64,000 nt of DNA from Mucilaginibacter sp. Bleaf8 (GCF_018390515.1 NZ_JAHBBK010000001.1:1612001-1676000), one strand, 5' to 3'. Shown: positions 40,936 to 50,124, numbered from the stretch's first letter. Numbers and translations: made by a program. The notes: generated by a model not told the origin, from the sequence alone.

Positions 40936-41523
40936 ATGCATGATTTTTCGTTATATTTTCAATTAGGCTGGCAACACATCTGCGACTGGCAGGGTTATGA
41001 CCATATTTTATTTGTTACCGCCTTATGCGGCGTTTACCTGCTGGCCGACTGGCGCAAGGTACTTGTGCTGGTTACGGCCTTTACCGTTGGGCACTCGCTT
41101 ACACTGGCGCTTAGTGCATTAAATATTTTGCACATCAATACCTCACTTATCGAGTTTTTGATTCCGGTTACCATCGTATTTACCAGTTTTATTAACATTG
41201 TACGCAAAAAACGCTCGCCGGCCACCATGAAGGTTACCTATATACTGGCCTTGTTTTTTGGATTGATACATGGGCTTGGATTTTCCAACTATCTGAAAAG
41301 CTTGCTGGGAAAAAGCCAGAATATTATACCGCAGCTATTCGCTTTCAACCTTGGGCTGGAGTTTGGGCAGCTGCTTATTGTAACAGTTGTGTTGCTTTTA
41401 GCTTTTGTGATGCTTAATTTGTTACGCATACAGCGCCGGGAGTGGACATTGTTCCTTTCATCTGCTATATTTGGCATAGCGCTCATTATGTGTATTGAAC
41501 GTTATCAGTTAATCCGTTTTTAA
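40936..41523 (+). CDS. HupE/UreJ-family membrane protein
   Basis: 195 residues with around six membrane helices. The N-terminus has LGWQHICDWQGYDHILFVTAL (about 12-32) with conserved His and Asp, TVGHSLTLAL near 54, and FGLIHGLGFSNYL near 115, the HupE/UreJ motif with metal-ligand-like His. The family is linked to nickel or cobalt uptake in some bacteria, but no metal-enzyme operon is near. Its stop codon overlaps the next ATG by one base, coupling it to the M1 peptidase. Confidence 0.85.
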   Translation: MHDFSLYFQLGWQHICDWQGYDHILFVTALCGVYLLADWRKVLVLVTAFTVGHSLTLALSALNILHINTSLIEFLIPVTIVFTSFINIVRKKRSPATMKVTYILALFFGLIHGLGFSNYLKSLLGKSQNIIPQLFAFNLGLEFGQLLIVTVVLLLAFVMLNLLRIQRREWTLFLSSAIFGIALIMCIERYQLIRF

Positions 41524-43865
41524 TGAAGAAATTTTACTCACTTTTAGCCGGCTCATTATTGCTTAGCTGCCTTACCCAGGCGCAGCAATTGCAATACAAT
41601 CCAGGCTCTAACCATGGCAATAAGTTTGAACAGCTGGGACAAATGCTGGCCGACCCGAATATGTACCGCTCGGCATCGGGCGCACCGGGGCCAAAATACT
41701 GGCAGCAGAAAGCCGATTACGAGATTGATGCCCGTTTGGACGACGAAAAGCAACGCCTGGATGGTACCGAAACCATTACCTACTCCAACAACTCGCCCGA
41801 CCCGCTGACTTACCTGTGGCTACAGCTTGACGAAAACGAGCATAAAAAGAATGCCGAGAGCGCCAAGTTTGATGAGAGCCGCATGCAGGATAAAATGAGC
41901 CTGCGCCAATTGCAAAGCATCATGGGCCATAATCTGGAACTGGGTAATCACATTGTTTCGGTTAAGGATGCCGCCGGCAACAACCTGAAATATACTATTA
42001 ACGAAACCATGATGCGTATTGACCTGCCGCAAACCCTGCCGGCTGGCGCTAAATTTAAGTTCAAGATTGTATGGTGGTATAATATATCTGACCGCTTAAC
42101 CATTGGTGGCCGTGGCGGCTATGAGTACTTCCCCGAAGATAATAACTATCTGTACACCATGGCGCAGTGGTATCCGCGCATGGCCGTGTACAGTGATTTT
42201 CAGGGCTGGCAGCACAAGCAGTTTACCGGCCGTGGCGAGTTTGCCCTTACCTTCGGCGATTTTAAAGTGAACCTCAACGTACCTGCCGATCACGTGGTGG
42301 ATGGCACCGGGCAGTGCTCCAACTATGCACAAACGCTTACTGCCGCACAATACCGCCGCTGGCAGCAGGCCCAAACCGCCAAAGAGCCGGTTGAGGTGGT
42401 TACCCTGGCTGAGGCTAAGCAGGCTATGAAAGGCCACAGCAAAGCCCGCAAAACCTGGACCTGGCATGCCGAGAATGTGCGCGACTTTGCCTGGGTATCA
42501 TCACGCCGTGTGGTGTGGGATGCTATGGGTGTACAGATTGATGGCGGCAAAAAGGTAATGGCCATGTCGGTTTACGGGCCGGAGGCTTATCCGCTGTACC
42601 GCCGTTACTCTACTAAAGTAGTAGCGCATACTTTACGCACTTACTCAAAACACACGTTCCCCTATCCTTACCCTTGTGCTACTTCGGTTGAGGCCAGCAA
42701 CGGTATGGAATACCCGATGATTTGCTTTAACTATGGCCGGGCCGAAAAGGACGGTACTTATAGTGAGGCTACCAAAAATGGAATGATCGGGGTAATTATC
42801 CACGAGGTGGGTCACAACTTTTTCCCGATGATTGTGAATTCCGACGAGCGCCAGTGGAGCTGGATGGACGAGGGCCTGAACACCTTTTGCCAGTACATGG
42901 CCGAGCAGGAATGGGATCCGAACTTCCCGTCGAACCGTGGTCCGGCGTACAAGATTGTGGATTACATGAAACTGCCGAAGAATGAGCTGGAACCCATCAT
43001 GACCAATTCCGAAAACATTGTACGTTTTGGCCCTAATGCTTACGCTAAGCCGGCTACCGCACTGAACATTCTGCGTGAAACGGTGATGGGCAGGGAGTTG
43101 TTCGATTATGCCTTTAAAACCTACTCGCACCGCTGGGCCTTTAAGCACCCTACACCTACCGACTTTTTCCGCACGATGGAAGATGCTTCGGCGGTGGACC
43201 TGGACTGGTTCTGGCGCGGATGGTTTTACAGCACCGACCCGGTTGATATTTCTGTAGACAGCGTAAAATACTACCGCCTTAACACCAAAAACCCGAAAAC
43301 CGAAGCGTCGTTTGACCGCGAACAGTTTGACCGCAACCTGCAAAACATCAGCACCACCCGCAATAAAGCTGCCGGTACTCGCTTTGCTGTAGAAGCCGAC
43401 ACGGCCCTGCAGGATTTTTACAGCAAGTACGACCGCTTTGCCGCCACACCGGTAAGCGAGGCCAGCTATAAAGCTATGTATGATGCCTTATCGCCGGAAG
43501 AGAAAAAGCTGTACGATACGCAGAATTATTTTTACGAGATCAGTTTCAGCAACCAGGGCGGTACACCAATGCCTTTGATTATTGAGTGGACGTATGCCGA
43601 TGGCAGCAAGGAAGTGGAGAAAATATCGGCCTACATCTGGCGCAAAAATGAGCAGAAGGTAACCAAGGTATTTGCAAAAACCAAAGAGGTGCGCGGCATT
43701 AAGCTTGACCCTTACCGCGAAACGGCCGACATTAACGATACCAATAACAGCTGGCCACGTGAATACACGCCAACCCGCTTTGAACTGTTTAAACAGCAAA
43801 ACACCATACGCGGTGCCAGCACCGGCGGTAACCCGATGCAGGAAGCGAAAAAAACGCAACCGTAA
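41523..43865 (+). CDS. M1-family metallopeptidase, exported
   Basis: 780 residues with a signal peptide (ending TQAQ near 21), so it is periplasmic or extracellular. The zinc site is HEVGHN at residues 427-432, with the third ligand Glu450 in DEGLN, exactly the HExxH-18-E spacing. The exopeptidase motif is replaced by NGMEYPMICF near 395, a GAMEN-like GMEYP. The C-terminal 200 residues are a separate beta domain. It degrades peptides in the envelope. Translationally coupled to the HupE/UreJ gene. Confidence 0.93.
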   Translation: MKKFYSLLAGSLLLSCLTQAQQLQYNPGSNHGNKFEQLGQMLADPNMYRSASGAPGPKYWQQKADYEIDARLDDEKQRLDGTETITYSNNSPDPLTYLWLQLDENEHKKNAESAKFDESRMQDKMSLRQLQSIMGHNLELGNHIVSVKDAAGNNLKYTINETMMRIDLPQTLPAGAKFKFKIVWWYNISDRLTIGGRGGYEYFPEDNNYLYTMAQWYPRMAVYSDFQGWQHKQFTGRGEFALTFGDFKVNLNVPADHVVDGTGQCSNYAQTLTAAQYRRWQQAQTAKEPVEVVTLAEAKQAMKGHSKARKTWTWHAENVRDFAWVSSRRVVWDAMGVQIDGGKKVMAMSVYGPEAYPLYRRYSTKVVAHTLRTYSKHTFPYPYPCATSVEASNGMEYPMICFNYGRAEKDGTYSEATKNGMIGVIIHEVGHNFFPMIVNSDERQWSWMDEGLNTFCQYMAEQEWDPNFPSNRGPAYKIVDYMKLPKNELEPIMTNSENIVRFGPNAYAKPATALNILRETVMGRELFDYAFKTYSHRWAFKHPTPTDFFRTMEDASAVDLDWFWRGWFYSTDPVDISVDSVKYYRLNTKNPKTEASFDREQFDRNLQNISTTRNKAAGTRFAVEADTALQDFYSKYDRFAATPVSEASYKAMYDALSPEEKKLYDTQNYFYEISFSNQGGTPMPLIIEWTYADGSKEVEKISAYIWRKNEQKVTKVFAKTKEVRGIKLDPYRETADINDTNNSWPREYTPTRFELFKQQNTIRGASTGGNPMQEAKKTQP

Positions 43866-43903
43866 TATGAAAGCCGGATCCAAGAGGTCCGGCTTTCATA
43901 TTA
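43863..43903. terminator. 16-bp stem bidirectional terminator
   Basis: TAATATGAAAGCCGGA (43863-43878) pairs perfectly with 43888-43903. It begins with the stop codon of the M1 peptidase gene and ends near the convergent 43940 gene. Confidence 0.85.
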
Positions 43904-43939
43904 TACACAGTTAACAGTAATGCTTGTTGCATACAAGCA

Positions 43940-44302
43940 TTACACATCGCTGTTTAACAGTTTCTGCTTCTTACTATCATATTCAGATTGAGTAATTGCG
44001 CCATTATCCAACAATTGTTTATATTCTAACAACAGTTCTGGATTTGACTTAGAATACGATGGTGCTGTAATAGGTGAACCGAACTGTGCAGGGGGAACGT
44101 TATCTTTTGTAAGCGCCCAAATGAGTGCCCCCACCCAACCAATCAATGTCCAGCCAAGAAGAAAATTCAAAAGCGCAATAGAGATCGCATTCCGTTTGTT
44201 TCTGCCAACGATTGCAGGCAGGAAGTACAAAGGAAAGACCACTATCATTAATATTATTTCTGGAGCTCCCAGAACCGCCGAAAGTAAACCACTGAAATGC
44301 AT
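43940..44302 (-). CDS. superinfection-immunity-like membrane protein with SHOCT tail
   Basis: 120 residues. Two membrane helices (about 10-29 and 42-66, IALLNFLLGWTLIGWVGALIWAL) match the Imm_superinfect/TM2-type family found in prophage immunity proteins. The tail LLLEYKQLLDNGAITQSEYDSKKQKLLNSDV (about 89-120) is a SHOCT domain, thought to mediate oligomerisation. Such proteins are not always phage-borne; no prophage genes are nearby. The function here is unknown. Confidence 0.75.
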   Translation of the reverse strand: MHFSGLLSAVLGAPEIILMIVVFPLYFLPAIVGRNKRNAISIALLNFLLGWTLIGWVGALIWALTKDNVPPAQFGSPITAPSYSKSNPELLLEYKQLLDNGAITQSEYDSKKQKLLNSDV

Positions 44303-44429
44303 AAATAAGGAATTGATTTAGGTGCTAATTTAAAATATTATTTAATAACTATTCCCGCTATTCCTAATTTCTACATTACAAACTACTATATCGGCAGGCT
44401 TCGGTCTGCCGCCCAATCTATACACACTA

Positions 44430-44471
44430 AAACAACAAAAGCGCTGATTACAATCAGCGCTTTTGTTGTTT
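44430..44471. terminator. 20-bp stem terminator
   Basis: AAACAACAAAAGCGCTGATT pairs perfectly with AATCAGCGCTTTTGTTGTTT, separated by two bases. It follows the stop of the 44490 gene on the minus strand. Confidence 0.88.
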
Positions 44472-44489
44472 CAATCACTTTACCTGAAT

Positions 44490-44894
44490 TTATGAAGCTT
44501 TCAGGGTAGAGATATGGTTTACAATCTCATTTAGGTTGTTGCTGCCGTAAGGGCCGCCCAGCGTTTCATCGAAAATAGTTTCGGTACCTATAACAGGAAT
44601 ATCAACCGTAATTTGTATGTGCATGGAAATGTAGCTACCCGAGTCGGAATAGTTGGAAATGGTAACCGTTACTTTCGGATTGTCGTTCACTACAAAGCTG
44701 CCATTGCCACTAACGGCATAGGGGCCACCAGAAACTGTTCCGCTTTTGATACCAGAATACTGCGCCTGGTAATTCAGCCCGAATGTATCCGGTCCTGTTA
44801 GTATCAACGAAAGTGTTGTAGTAACAGTTTCTTTAACAGGCCATACGCCAAACGTATGCTTGTCGGTTTTTGTGTCGATTACAGAATTTGCCAT
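44490..44894 (-). CDS. hypothetical beta-rich protein, 134 aa
   Basis: 134 residues, no signal peptide or membrane helix. It is Thr/Ser/Gly-rich with alternating hydrophobic residues (TTTLSLILTGPDTFGLNYQA, VTVTISNYSDSGSYISMHIQI), which suggests a beta-sandwich. The end is LGGPYGSNNLNEIVNHISTLKAS. I recognise no family. It has its own strong terminator, which supports a real monocistronic gene. A 230-bp A/T-rich gap follows before the next gene. Confidence 0.65.
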   Translation of the reverse strand: MANSVIDTKTDKHTFGVWPVKETVTTTLSLILTGPDTFGLNYQAQYSGIKSGTVSGGPYAVSGNGSFVVNDNPKVTVTISNYSDSGSYISMHIQITVDIPVIGTETIFDETLGGPYGSNNLNEIVNHISTLKAS

Positions 44895-45126
44895 AAATGT
44901 TAGTTTGTAATTGTGTTTTATGCTTACTCTATTCAGGCTTTTCAGCTTACACCTTTAGTAATCAGGCCTTGATTATTTACTCAAAGTTAAAATCCATTCA
45001 ACTAAAAGATTATCAAAATAATACGCAGTAAAGAACATACGTATTTATACTCAACTTATATACCCTCAAGGGCCATAGCATCTTCGCCACTTTAAACTTT
45101 TAACCCAGCCATCGGTTTATGCTACT

Positions 45127-45615
45127 ATGAAATATATTATTCCGATCTGTATGGCAGCGTTGGCTATAGCATCCTGCTCATCACCGCAAAATAACACGAA
45201 TACTGCCGATACCGTTTCAAGCAGCACCACCACCGATACCATTATTACCGAACGTGATGTACCCAGCGCGCCCGTTCATGACACGCTGCGCTTTGTGCGT
45301 ACCGAGGGCAAAACCAATCTGGATAGTACCACCGTTTACCTCAACCTGCAGGGCGCAACGGTAACCGGGCAAATGAACTGGACACCTTATGAAAAAGACA
45401 GCCGTAAAGGCACGCTAAAAGGCACCCGCAGCGGCGACATGATTGATGCCACCTGGACGTTTATGCAGGAAGGCATGACCGATACGCTGGCTTTGAAATT
45501 TGAACTTAAAAATAATCAGCTACTACAGAAACCTTTAAAGCTCAACACCAAAACCGGCCGCGAGCAAACCGACGAATCCGCCGATTATACGGTAGCTTAC
45601 CAAGCCAAAAAATAA
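45127..45615 (+). CDS. hypothetical lipoprotein, 162 aa
   Basis: 162 residues with a lipoprotein signal (AALAIASC, Cys near residue 17) and a Ser/Thr/Asp-rich linker (about 18-60). A domain of about 95 residues follows, starting near DTLRFVRTEGKTNLDSTTVYL and TGQMNWTPYEKDSRKGTLKGT, and running to YTVAYQAKK. The pattern of strands with a basic turn suggests a small beta-barrel or lipocalin-like fold. No family is assigned. It is envelope-attached by prediction. Confidence 0.7.
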   Translation: MKYIIPICMAALAIASCSSPQNNTNTADTVSSSTTTDTIITERDVPSAPVHDTLRFVRTEGKTNLDSTTVYLNLQGATVTGQMNWTPYEKDSRKGTLKGTRSGDMIDATWTFMQEGMTDTLALKFELKNNQLLQKPLKLNTKTGREQTDESADYTVAYQAKK

Positions 45616-45630
45616 AAATATGCTCCATGC

Positions 45631-45727
45631 GCCGGTATGCGTTAGGGATTGCAGCGTATACCGGCCCTGCGCCTAAGGCCTGCAGGCGTATGAGCGGAAA
45701 GCCCGGCCCACAGGGAAACGCCCACAA
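45631..45727. repeat. G/C-rich intergenic repeat
   Basis: GCCGGTAT (45631-45638) and ATACCGGC (45658-45665) form a hairpin. GGGATTGCAGCGTATACCGG and GAGCGGAAAGCCCGGCCCAC follow. The GTTAGGGATTG...GCGGAAAGCCCGGCCC pattern resembles repeats common between Bacteroidota genes. No ORF lies in the 255-bp gap. Confidence 0.55.
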
Positions 45728-45870
45728 TTATTCACTTACCGACAACAAACTTTTCGTTTAATGTAAACACCTATTTGGACAGCTAAAGCCAAATGCTTTA
45801 TTTTGGTTACATCAATAAGCTATAAAACCACCCCGGTTTAGCTATTGATGTAACTAACCAACATTAAACT

Positions 45871-47043
45871 ATGAAAAAGTTTGTACTGCTTATTACTTCG
45901 GTATGGCTTGGCCTATGCGCCTATGCGCAGCAACCGGCAAAATTTAATGGCCTGGATATGAACATGGGTAATTTATCGCGCCTGTCGGATGCACAAACCC
46001 GGTCTATCAGTCCCGAAAACTTTAGCGGCAAAAAAGGACAAGGCGGCATGGCCGACCCTGTAGCCGACAAAGGCAAACGTAATGTGGCCAACGCTGCCGA
46101 CCCGGCCGGTATACTGGGTAAGGGCTGGAAAGTGAACCCTTTTATCATCATCAACCCCAACGAAACTTTTACTATTGCCGAGATGGACGGCCCCGGCGCC
46201 ATTCAGCACATTTGGATGACGCCTACCGGCAACTGGCAGTTCTCGATTATTCGCTTTTACTGGGACGATGAAAAAGAACCTTCGATAGAGGCACCCATAG
46301 GTGCATTTTTTGGCATGGCCTGGAACCAGTATGCGCCGCTCAATTCACTTGCCATAACCGTAAACCCGGGCAGCGCCTTTAATTGCTACTGGAAAATGCC
46401 TTTTCGTAAAAAGTGCCGCATTACGGTTCAAAACATCAACAACCTGGAACCTATGCGCCTGTACTACCAGGTAGATTATACTTTAACCCCCGTTGGCGAA
46501 TATGAAGGTTATTTCCATGCCCAATACCGCCGCTCAGCGCCAGGTAACGGTTCGCTGCATACCATTGTGGATAACATTAAGGGCAAGGGCCAGTACGTGG
46601 GTACATTTATGGCTGTGGGCGTTCGCAACAACGGTTGGTGGGGCGAAGGCGAAATCAAATTCTTCATGGACGATGATAAAGATTACGCCACCATTGTAGG
46701 CACCGGTACGGAAGATTATTTTTGCGGATCGTATAATTTCGAAAACCAGAAAACACACCAGTACGAGGAGTACTCCACCGCCTATGCCGGCCTGCACCAG
46801 GTAATAAGGCCCGATGGCGTGTATAACTCACAGGAGCGGTTTGGCATGTACCGCTGGCATATCATGGATCCGGTACGGTTTGAAAAAGGCCTGAAAGTAA
46901 CTATTCAGGATTTAGGCTGGCGACATGGTGGCAGGTACCTGCCGCAAAACTCGGATATTATTACCGTTGCTTACTGGTACCAACGCGAGCCGCATACCCA
47001 TTTCCCCAAAATACCGGGCCGCGATGTACTGGAAATTAACTAA
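45871..47043 (+). CDS. glycoside hydrolase family 172-like (DUF2961)
   Basis: 390 residues with a signal peptide (about 1-20, ending AYAQQ). Mature motifs are NPFIIINPNETFTIAEMDGPGAIQHIWMTPTG, DDEKEPSIEAPIGAFFGMAWNQY, TIVGTGTEDYFCGSYNF and HLMDPVRFEKG (as HIMDPVRFEKG), all features of DUF2961/GH172 enzymes that cleave fructose- or arabinose-containing glycans. The acidic residues in EAPIG and GTEDYF are the likely catalytic pair. It is exported, and no sugar-uptake genes are adjacent. Confidence 0.85.
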   Translation: MKKFVLLITSVWLGLCAYAQQPAKFNGLDMNMGNLSRLSDAQTRSISPENFSGKKGQGGMADPVADKGKRNVANAADPAGILGKGWKVNPFIIINPNETFTIAEMDGPGAIQHIWMTPTGNWQFSIIRFYWDDEKEPSIEAPIGAFFGMAWNQYAPLNSLAITVNPGSAFNCYWKMPFRKKCRITVQNINNLEPMRLYYQVDYTLTPVGEYEGYFHAQYRRSAPGNGSLHTIVDNIKGKGQYVGTFMAVGVRNNGWWGEGEIKFFMDDDKDYATIVGTGTEDYFCGSYNFENQKTHQYEEYSTAYAGLHQVIRPDGVYNSQERFGMYRWHIMDPVRFEKGLKVTIQDLGWRHGGRYLPQNSDIITVAYWYQREPHTHFPKIPGRDVLEIN

Positions 47044-47206
47044 ACGACCTGCTATATTGGCAGCGTTCTAATTATTTCAAACTGTATTCAATGGGCCCAC
47101 GTAATTACCTAAAGGCCCATTAGCCTTTACAGGCCGCAGGTTATTTAGTTTAACATTTGCATGATGTATTAAAATCGCATTGGCATACTTTTCGTAAATA
47201 TTGGGT

Positions 47207-47752
47207 ATGAACATACAGAAAGCCACATTTGGCAGCGGTTGCTTTTGGTGTACCGAGGCCATTTTCCAGACAGTGAAAGGCGTTGAGAAAGTTGTTTCGG
47301 GTTATACCGGCGGCCATGTCGAAAACCCTACCTATATGCAGGTGTGCAACGGTGATACCGGGCATGCTGAAGTGATTGTAGTAGAATATGATGCAGATAC
47401 CATAAGCTTTGATGAGCTGTTACTGATATTTTTTAAAACGCACGATCCTACTACCCTAAACCGCCAAGGTAATGACGTGGGTACGCAGTACAGATCAGCT
47501 ATATTTTACCATAATGATGAGCAAAAGCAACATGCCGAAGCCATGATAAAAAGACTGACCGAAGAACAGGTATTTGACAGCCCTATTGTTACGCAGGTGG
47601 TGCCTGAAAGCACTTTCTATTCGGCCGAAGATTACCACCAGAATTACTTTGTTGATAATACGCTGAAGCCATACTGCGCTTTTGTAATACAACCCAAGCT
47701 AAACAAGTTTGCCAAAGAGTTTACCGAGAAGATTAAACCGGAATTGTTATAA
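47207..47752 (+). CDS. msrA: peptide-methionine (S)-S-oxide reductase
   Basis: 181 residues, cytosolic MsrA, which reduces methionine-S-sulfoxide in proteins. The catalytic Cys12 is in SGCFWCTEAIFQ (residues 10-21), followed by YTGGHVENPTYMQVCNGDTGHAE, typical for MsrA. HDPTTLNRQGNDVGTQYRS comes near 85 and YHQNYF near the end. The start was chosen at the ATG of MNIQKATF rather than the TTG at 47201. The gap upstream has a TACTTTTC box, one base from the -7 consensus. No msrB is fused or adjacent. Confidence 0.95.
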   Translation: MNIQKATFGSGCFWCTEAIFQTVKGVEKVVSGYTGGHVENPTYMQVCNGDTGHAEVIVVEYDADTISFDELLLIFFKTHDPTTLNRQGNDVGTQYRSAIFYHNDEQKQHAEAMIKRLTEEQVFDSPIVTQVVPESTFYSAEDYHQNYFVDNTLKPYCAFVIQPKLNKFAKEFTEKIKPELL

Positions 47753-47837
47753 AAGCTGTACTGATTAAACAACAGCAACACCAAACGCCATGGCCTTTAC
47801 AATGCAGTGGCGTTTTTTATTTTGCCTTATTGTTTAT

Positions 47838-47845
47838 TAGCTTTG
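47838..47845 (+). promoter_or_regulatory. -7 box TAGCTTTG upstream of acid phosphatase
   Basis: An exact TAnnTTTG match 25 nt before the ATG at 47871. It lies immediately before the first ATG of the frame (47847), which is therefore not the translation start. No TTG stands at the ideal distance. Confidence 0.5.
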
Positions 47846-47870
47846 GATGACTTGTACAATGCACCGCATC

Positions 47871-48674
47871 ATGAAAAAAATTTCAGCTTTACTTATATCA
47901 GCGCTGGCTTTAGTTACGGCCTGCAAAATTCCTCAAAAAACAACATCCGTATCATTGGCCAATGGCGGTAAAGTATGGTCATCATTATGGCAGCAACGTT
48001 CGGCCGAGTACAAGGCGTTGTGCTTTCAGGCTTATAATATAGCCAGGCTACGTTTGGATGAAGCGGTAAAGCAACCGGGCAGCAAGCCGCTGGCTCTAGT
48101 TACTGATATTGATGAAACCGCTCTGGACAACAGCCCTTACGATGCTATGCGTGCTGCTAATAACCAGGAATATGATGCAGCCACCTGGAAGGCATGGACG
48201 GCCAAAGCAGAGTGTGATACTGTGCCTGGCGCGCCGGCATTTTTTAAGTATGCCGCCAGCAAAGGCGTATCGGTGTTTTACATCACCAACCGTGATGAAG
48301 ACGAGCGCACCGGCACGCTTAAAAATTTGCAACGCTACGGATTTCCTAATGCCGACAACGAGCACTTAATCCTTAAAACCAGCTCATCAAGCAAAGAGAG
48401 CCGCCGCCAGCAGGTATTAAGCAAATACAACATTGTTTTGTTATGCGGCGATAACCTGCTCGATTTTGATGTGCTGTATGACAACCACCCGGCCGAGCAA
48501 AACCGCGAACAGGTAACACAAAGGCTGATGCAGCAATTTGGTAGCCGCTACATCATTATACCCAACCCATCTTACGGCGATTGGGAAGGCGCCTTGTTTA
48601 ACTTTAATTATAAGCTTACGCCTGCCCAAAAAGATTCGGTAATAAAAGCCCATTTAAAAACCGACCGCCAATAG
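47871..48674 (+). CDS. HAD-type acid phosphatase, lipoprotein e(P4) family
   Basis: 267 residues from MKKISALL. The lipobox VTAC places lipidated Cys at residue 18, so the protein is anchored in the outer envelope. The HAD catalytic motif DIDET is at residues 79-83. YITNRDEDERTGTLKNLQRYGFP and LCGDNLLDFD follow, as in e(P4)/class C acid phosphatases that dephosphorylate nucleotides such as NMN or 5'-AMP for salvage. The start was placed after the -7 box. Confidence 0.9.
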   Translation: MKKISALLISALALVTACKIPQKTTSVSLANGGKVWSSLWQQRSAEYKALCFQAYNIARLRLDEAVKQPGSKPLALVTDIDETALDNSPYDAMRAANNQEYDAATWKAWTAKAECDTVPGAPAFFKYAASKGVSVFYITNRDEDERTGTLKNLQRYGFPNADNEHLILKTSSSSKESRRQQVLSKYNIVLLCGDNLLDFDVLYDNHPAEQNREQVTQRLMQQFGSRYIIIPNPSYGDWEGALFNFNYKLTPAQKDSVIKAHLKTDRQ

Positions 48675-48739
48675 CGTTGGATTATCAAACCTATACGGTA
48701 CCCACTTGTTGTTAGCTTGTTCTTACTCCCAACATATAT

Positions 48740-49609
48740 ATGACTATCATTGAAAACGACTACCTGAAAGTAGCCATTAGCAATAAAGGTGCGCAACTGG
48801 CATCACTATTCAACAAAGCAACGCAGACAGAGCATATGTGGCAGGCCGACCCGCAAGTGTGGCCCTGGCATGCACCAAACCTTTTTCCGGTTGTGGGTGG
48901 CTTAATTAATAACGAGCTATTGGTAAACGGTGATAAGTATCCGCTATCGCGCCACGGCTTTGCCCGTCAATCAGAGTTTGTATTGAAAGATGCCGGACAG
49001 CAAAGCGCCGTATTTTCCTTGCAATACTCTACCGATACGCTAAAGGCTTATCCTTACAAGTTCGATTTTCATGTAATGTATGATTTGATAGATAATGCCT
49101 TACGGGTTACCTATAAAGTGCTCAATTTGGATAATAAGCCTATTTATTTTTCTGTTGGCGGGCACCCGGCATTTAATGTGCCTTTTAACGGCGATGGTGC
49201 TTATGAAGATTATTACCTGGAGTTCGAGAACAGTACCGGCCAGCTTGAAACACATCTGCTATCAGCCGAAGGGTATTTCAATGGGCAAACCCAGCCGGTG
49301 GAGCTGCAAGGCAACCGTTTACCACTGACTAAAAATCTGTTCAATAACGATGCGCTTGTGTTTAAAAATATACAAAGCCGGGCAGTAAGCATTAAATCAG
49401 CTAAACATGCGCAAACACTTACGATTGAATTTCCGCATTTTGACTACTTAGGCATCTGGGCTAAACCGGGGGCCGATTTTGTATGCATTGAGCCTTGGCT
49501 GGGCTGTGCAGATACTGAAAATAAGGCTGTTGACATACAATTTAAAGAAGCCATTCAAAAACTGGATGCCGGGCACGTATTTGAAGCACCTTACTTTATC
49601 AGTATTTAA
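48740..49609 (+). CDS. aldose 1-epimerase-family protein
   Basis: 289 residues, cytosolic, of the galactose mutarotase-like fold. MTIIENDYLKVAISNKGAQLASLFNKAT opens the protein, LFPVVGGLINNELLVNGDKYPLSRHGFARQSEF holds the catalytic His (HGFAR), YFSVGGHPAFNVPF is near 135-150, and LGIWAKPGADFVCIEPWLGCADTE near 247 carries the catalytic Glu. It matches the YihR/YeaD-like epimerases. It interconverts sugar anomers for sugar use. It follows the acid phosphatase but has its own gap. Confidence 0.92.
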   Translation: MTIIENDYLKVAISNKGAQLASLFNKATQTEHMWQADPQVWPWHAPNLFPVVGGLINNELLVNGDKYPLSRHGFARQSEFVLKDAGQQSAVFSLQYSTDTLKAYPYKFDFHVMYDLIDNALRVTYKVLNLDNKPIYFSVGGHPAFNVPFNGDGAYEDYYLEFENSTGQLETHLLSAEGYFNGQTQPVELQGNRLPLTKNLFNNDALVFKNIQSRAVSIKSAKHAQTLTIEFPHFDYLGIWAKPGADFVCIEPWLGCADTENKAVDIQFKEAIQKLDAGHVFEAPYFISI

Positions 49610-49718
49610 AGCAGTTTTTTTGAACTTTTGTAATACGAATGGCTGCAAAATTGATATTCTGAAAACATTCTGTTAAAAACAGAGGTTTGTTTAGAAAGTA
49701 AATTTAATCTACACCCGT

Positions 49719-50060
49719 ATGAAAAAGAAAATCTATCTATTTGTTACGATGCTGATGCTGAGCTTCGCTGGTTTTACATCACAAGCTGCAACTTTGAATG
49801 ATGGCCACAATGGCTACACCAAAGAGGCGATTGCTAAAATGACCGTTGAAGAGAAAAACGCCCGTATTGAGGAAATCAAAACCCGCGTTGACGAGATCAA
49901 GGCTATGGATAAATCAAGCCTGAACAAAGCAGAACGCAAAGAATTAAAATCAGAACTGAAAGAACTGAAAAAAGAAGCTAATGCCTTAGGTGGCGGTGGT
50001 GTTTACCTGTCAGTAGGTGCTATCATCATCATCATCCTGGTATTGATCCTGATTCTGTAA
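49719..50060 (+). CDS. hypothetical secreted/anchored coiled-coil protein, 113 aa
   Basis: 113 residues with a signal peptide (about 1-23, ending TSQA) and a charged helical stretch (about 36-84, MTVEEKNARIEEIKTRVDEIKAMDKSSLNKAERKELKSELKELKKE, a coiled coil). A glycine bridge (GGGG) leads to a C-terminal membrane helix (about 92-113, VGAIIIIILVLILIL). This is a periplasmic coiled coil held by a tail anchor. The gene is short but clearly coding by codon pattern and terminator. No family is recognised. Confidence 0.75.
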   Translation: MKKKIYLFVTMLMLSFAGFTSQAATLNDGHNGYTKEAIAKMTVEEKNARIEEIKTRVDEIKAMDKSSLNKAERKELKSELKELKKEANALGGGGVYLSVGAIIIIILVLILIL

Positions 50061-50079
50061 TCAGTATTTCATACCATAT

Positions 50080-50117
50080 AAAAAAGGAGCGTTTCATAAC
50101 CGAAACGCTCCTTTTTT
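50080..50117. terminator. bidirectional terminator
   Basis: AAAAAAGGAGCGTTTC and GAAACGCTCCTTTTTT form a 16-bp stem with a 6-nt loop. It ends both the 49719 gene and the convergent parC. Confidence 0.9.
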
Positions 50118-50124
50118 ATTTTAT

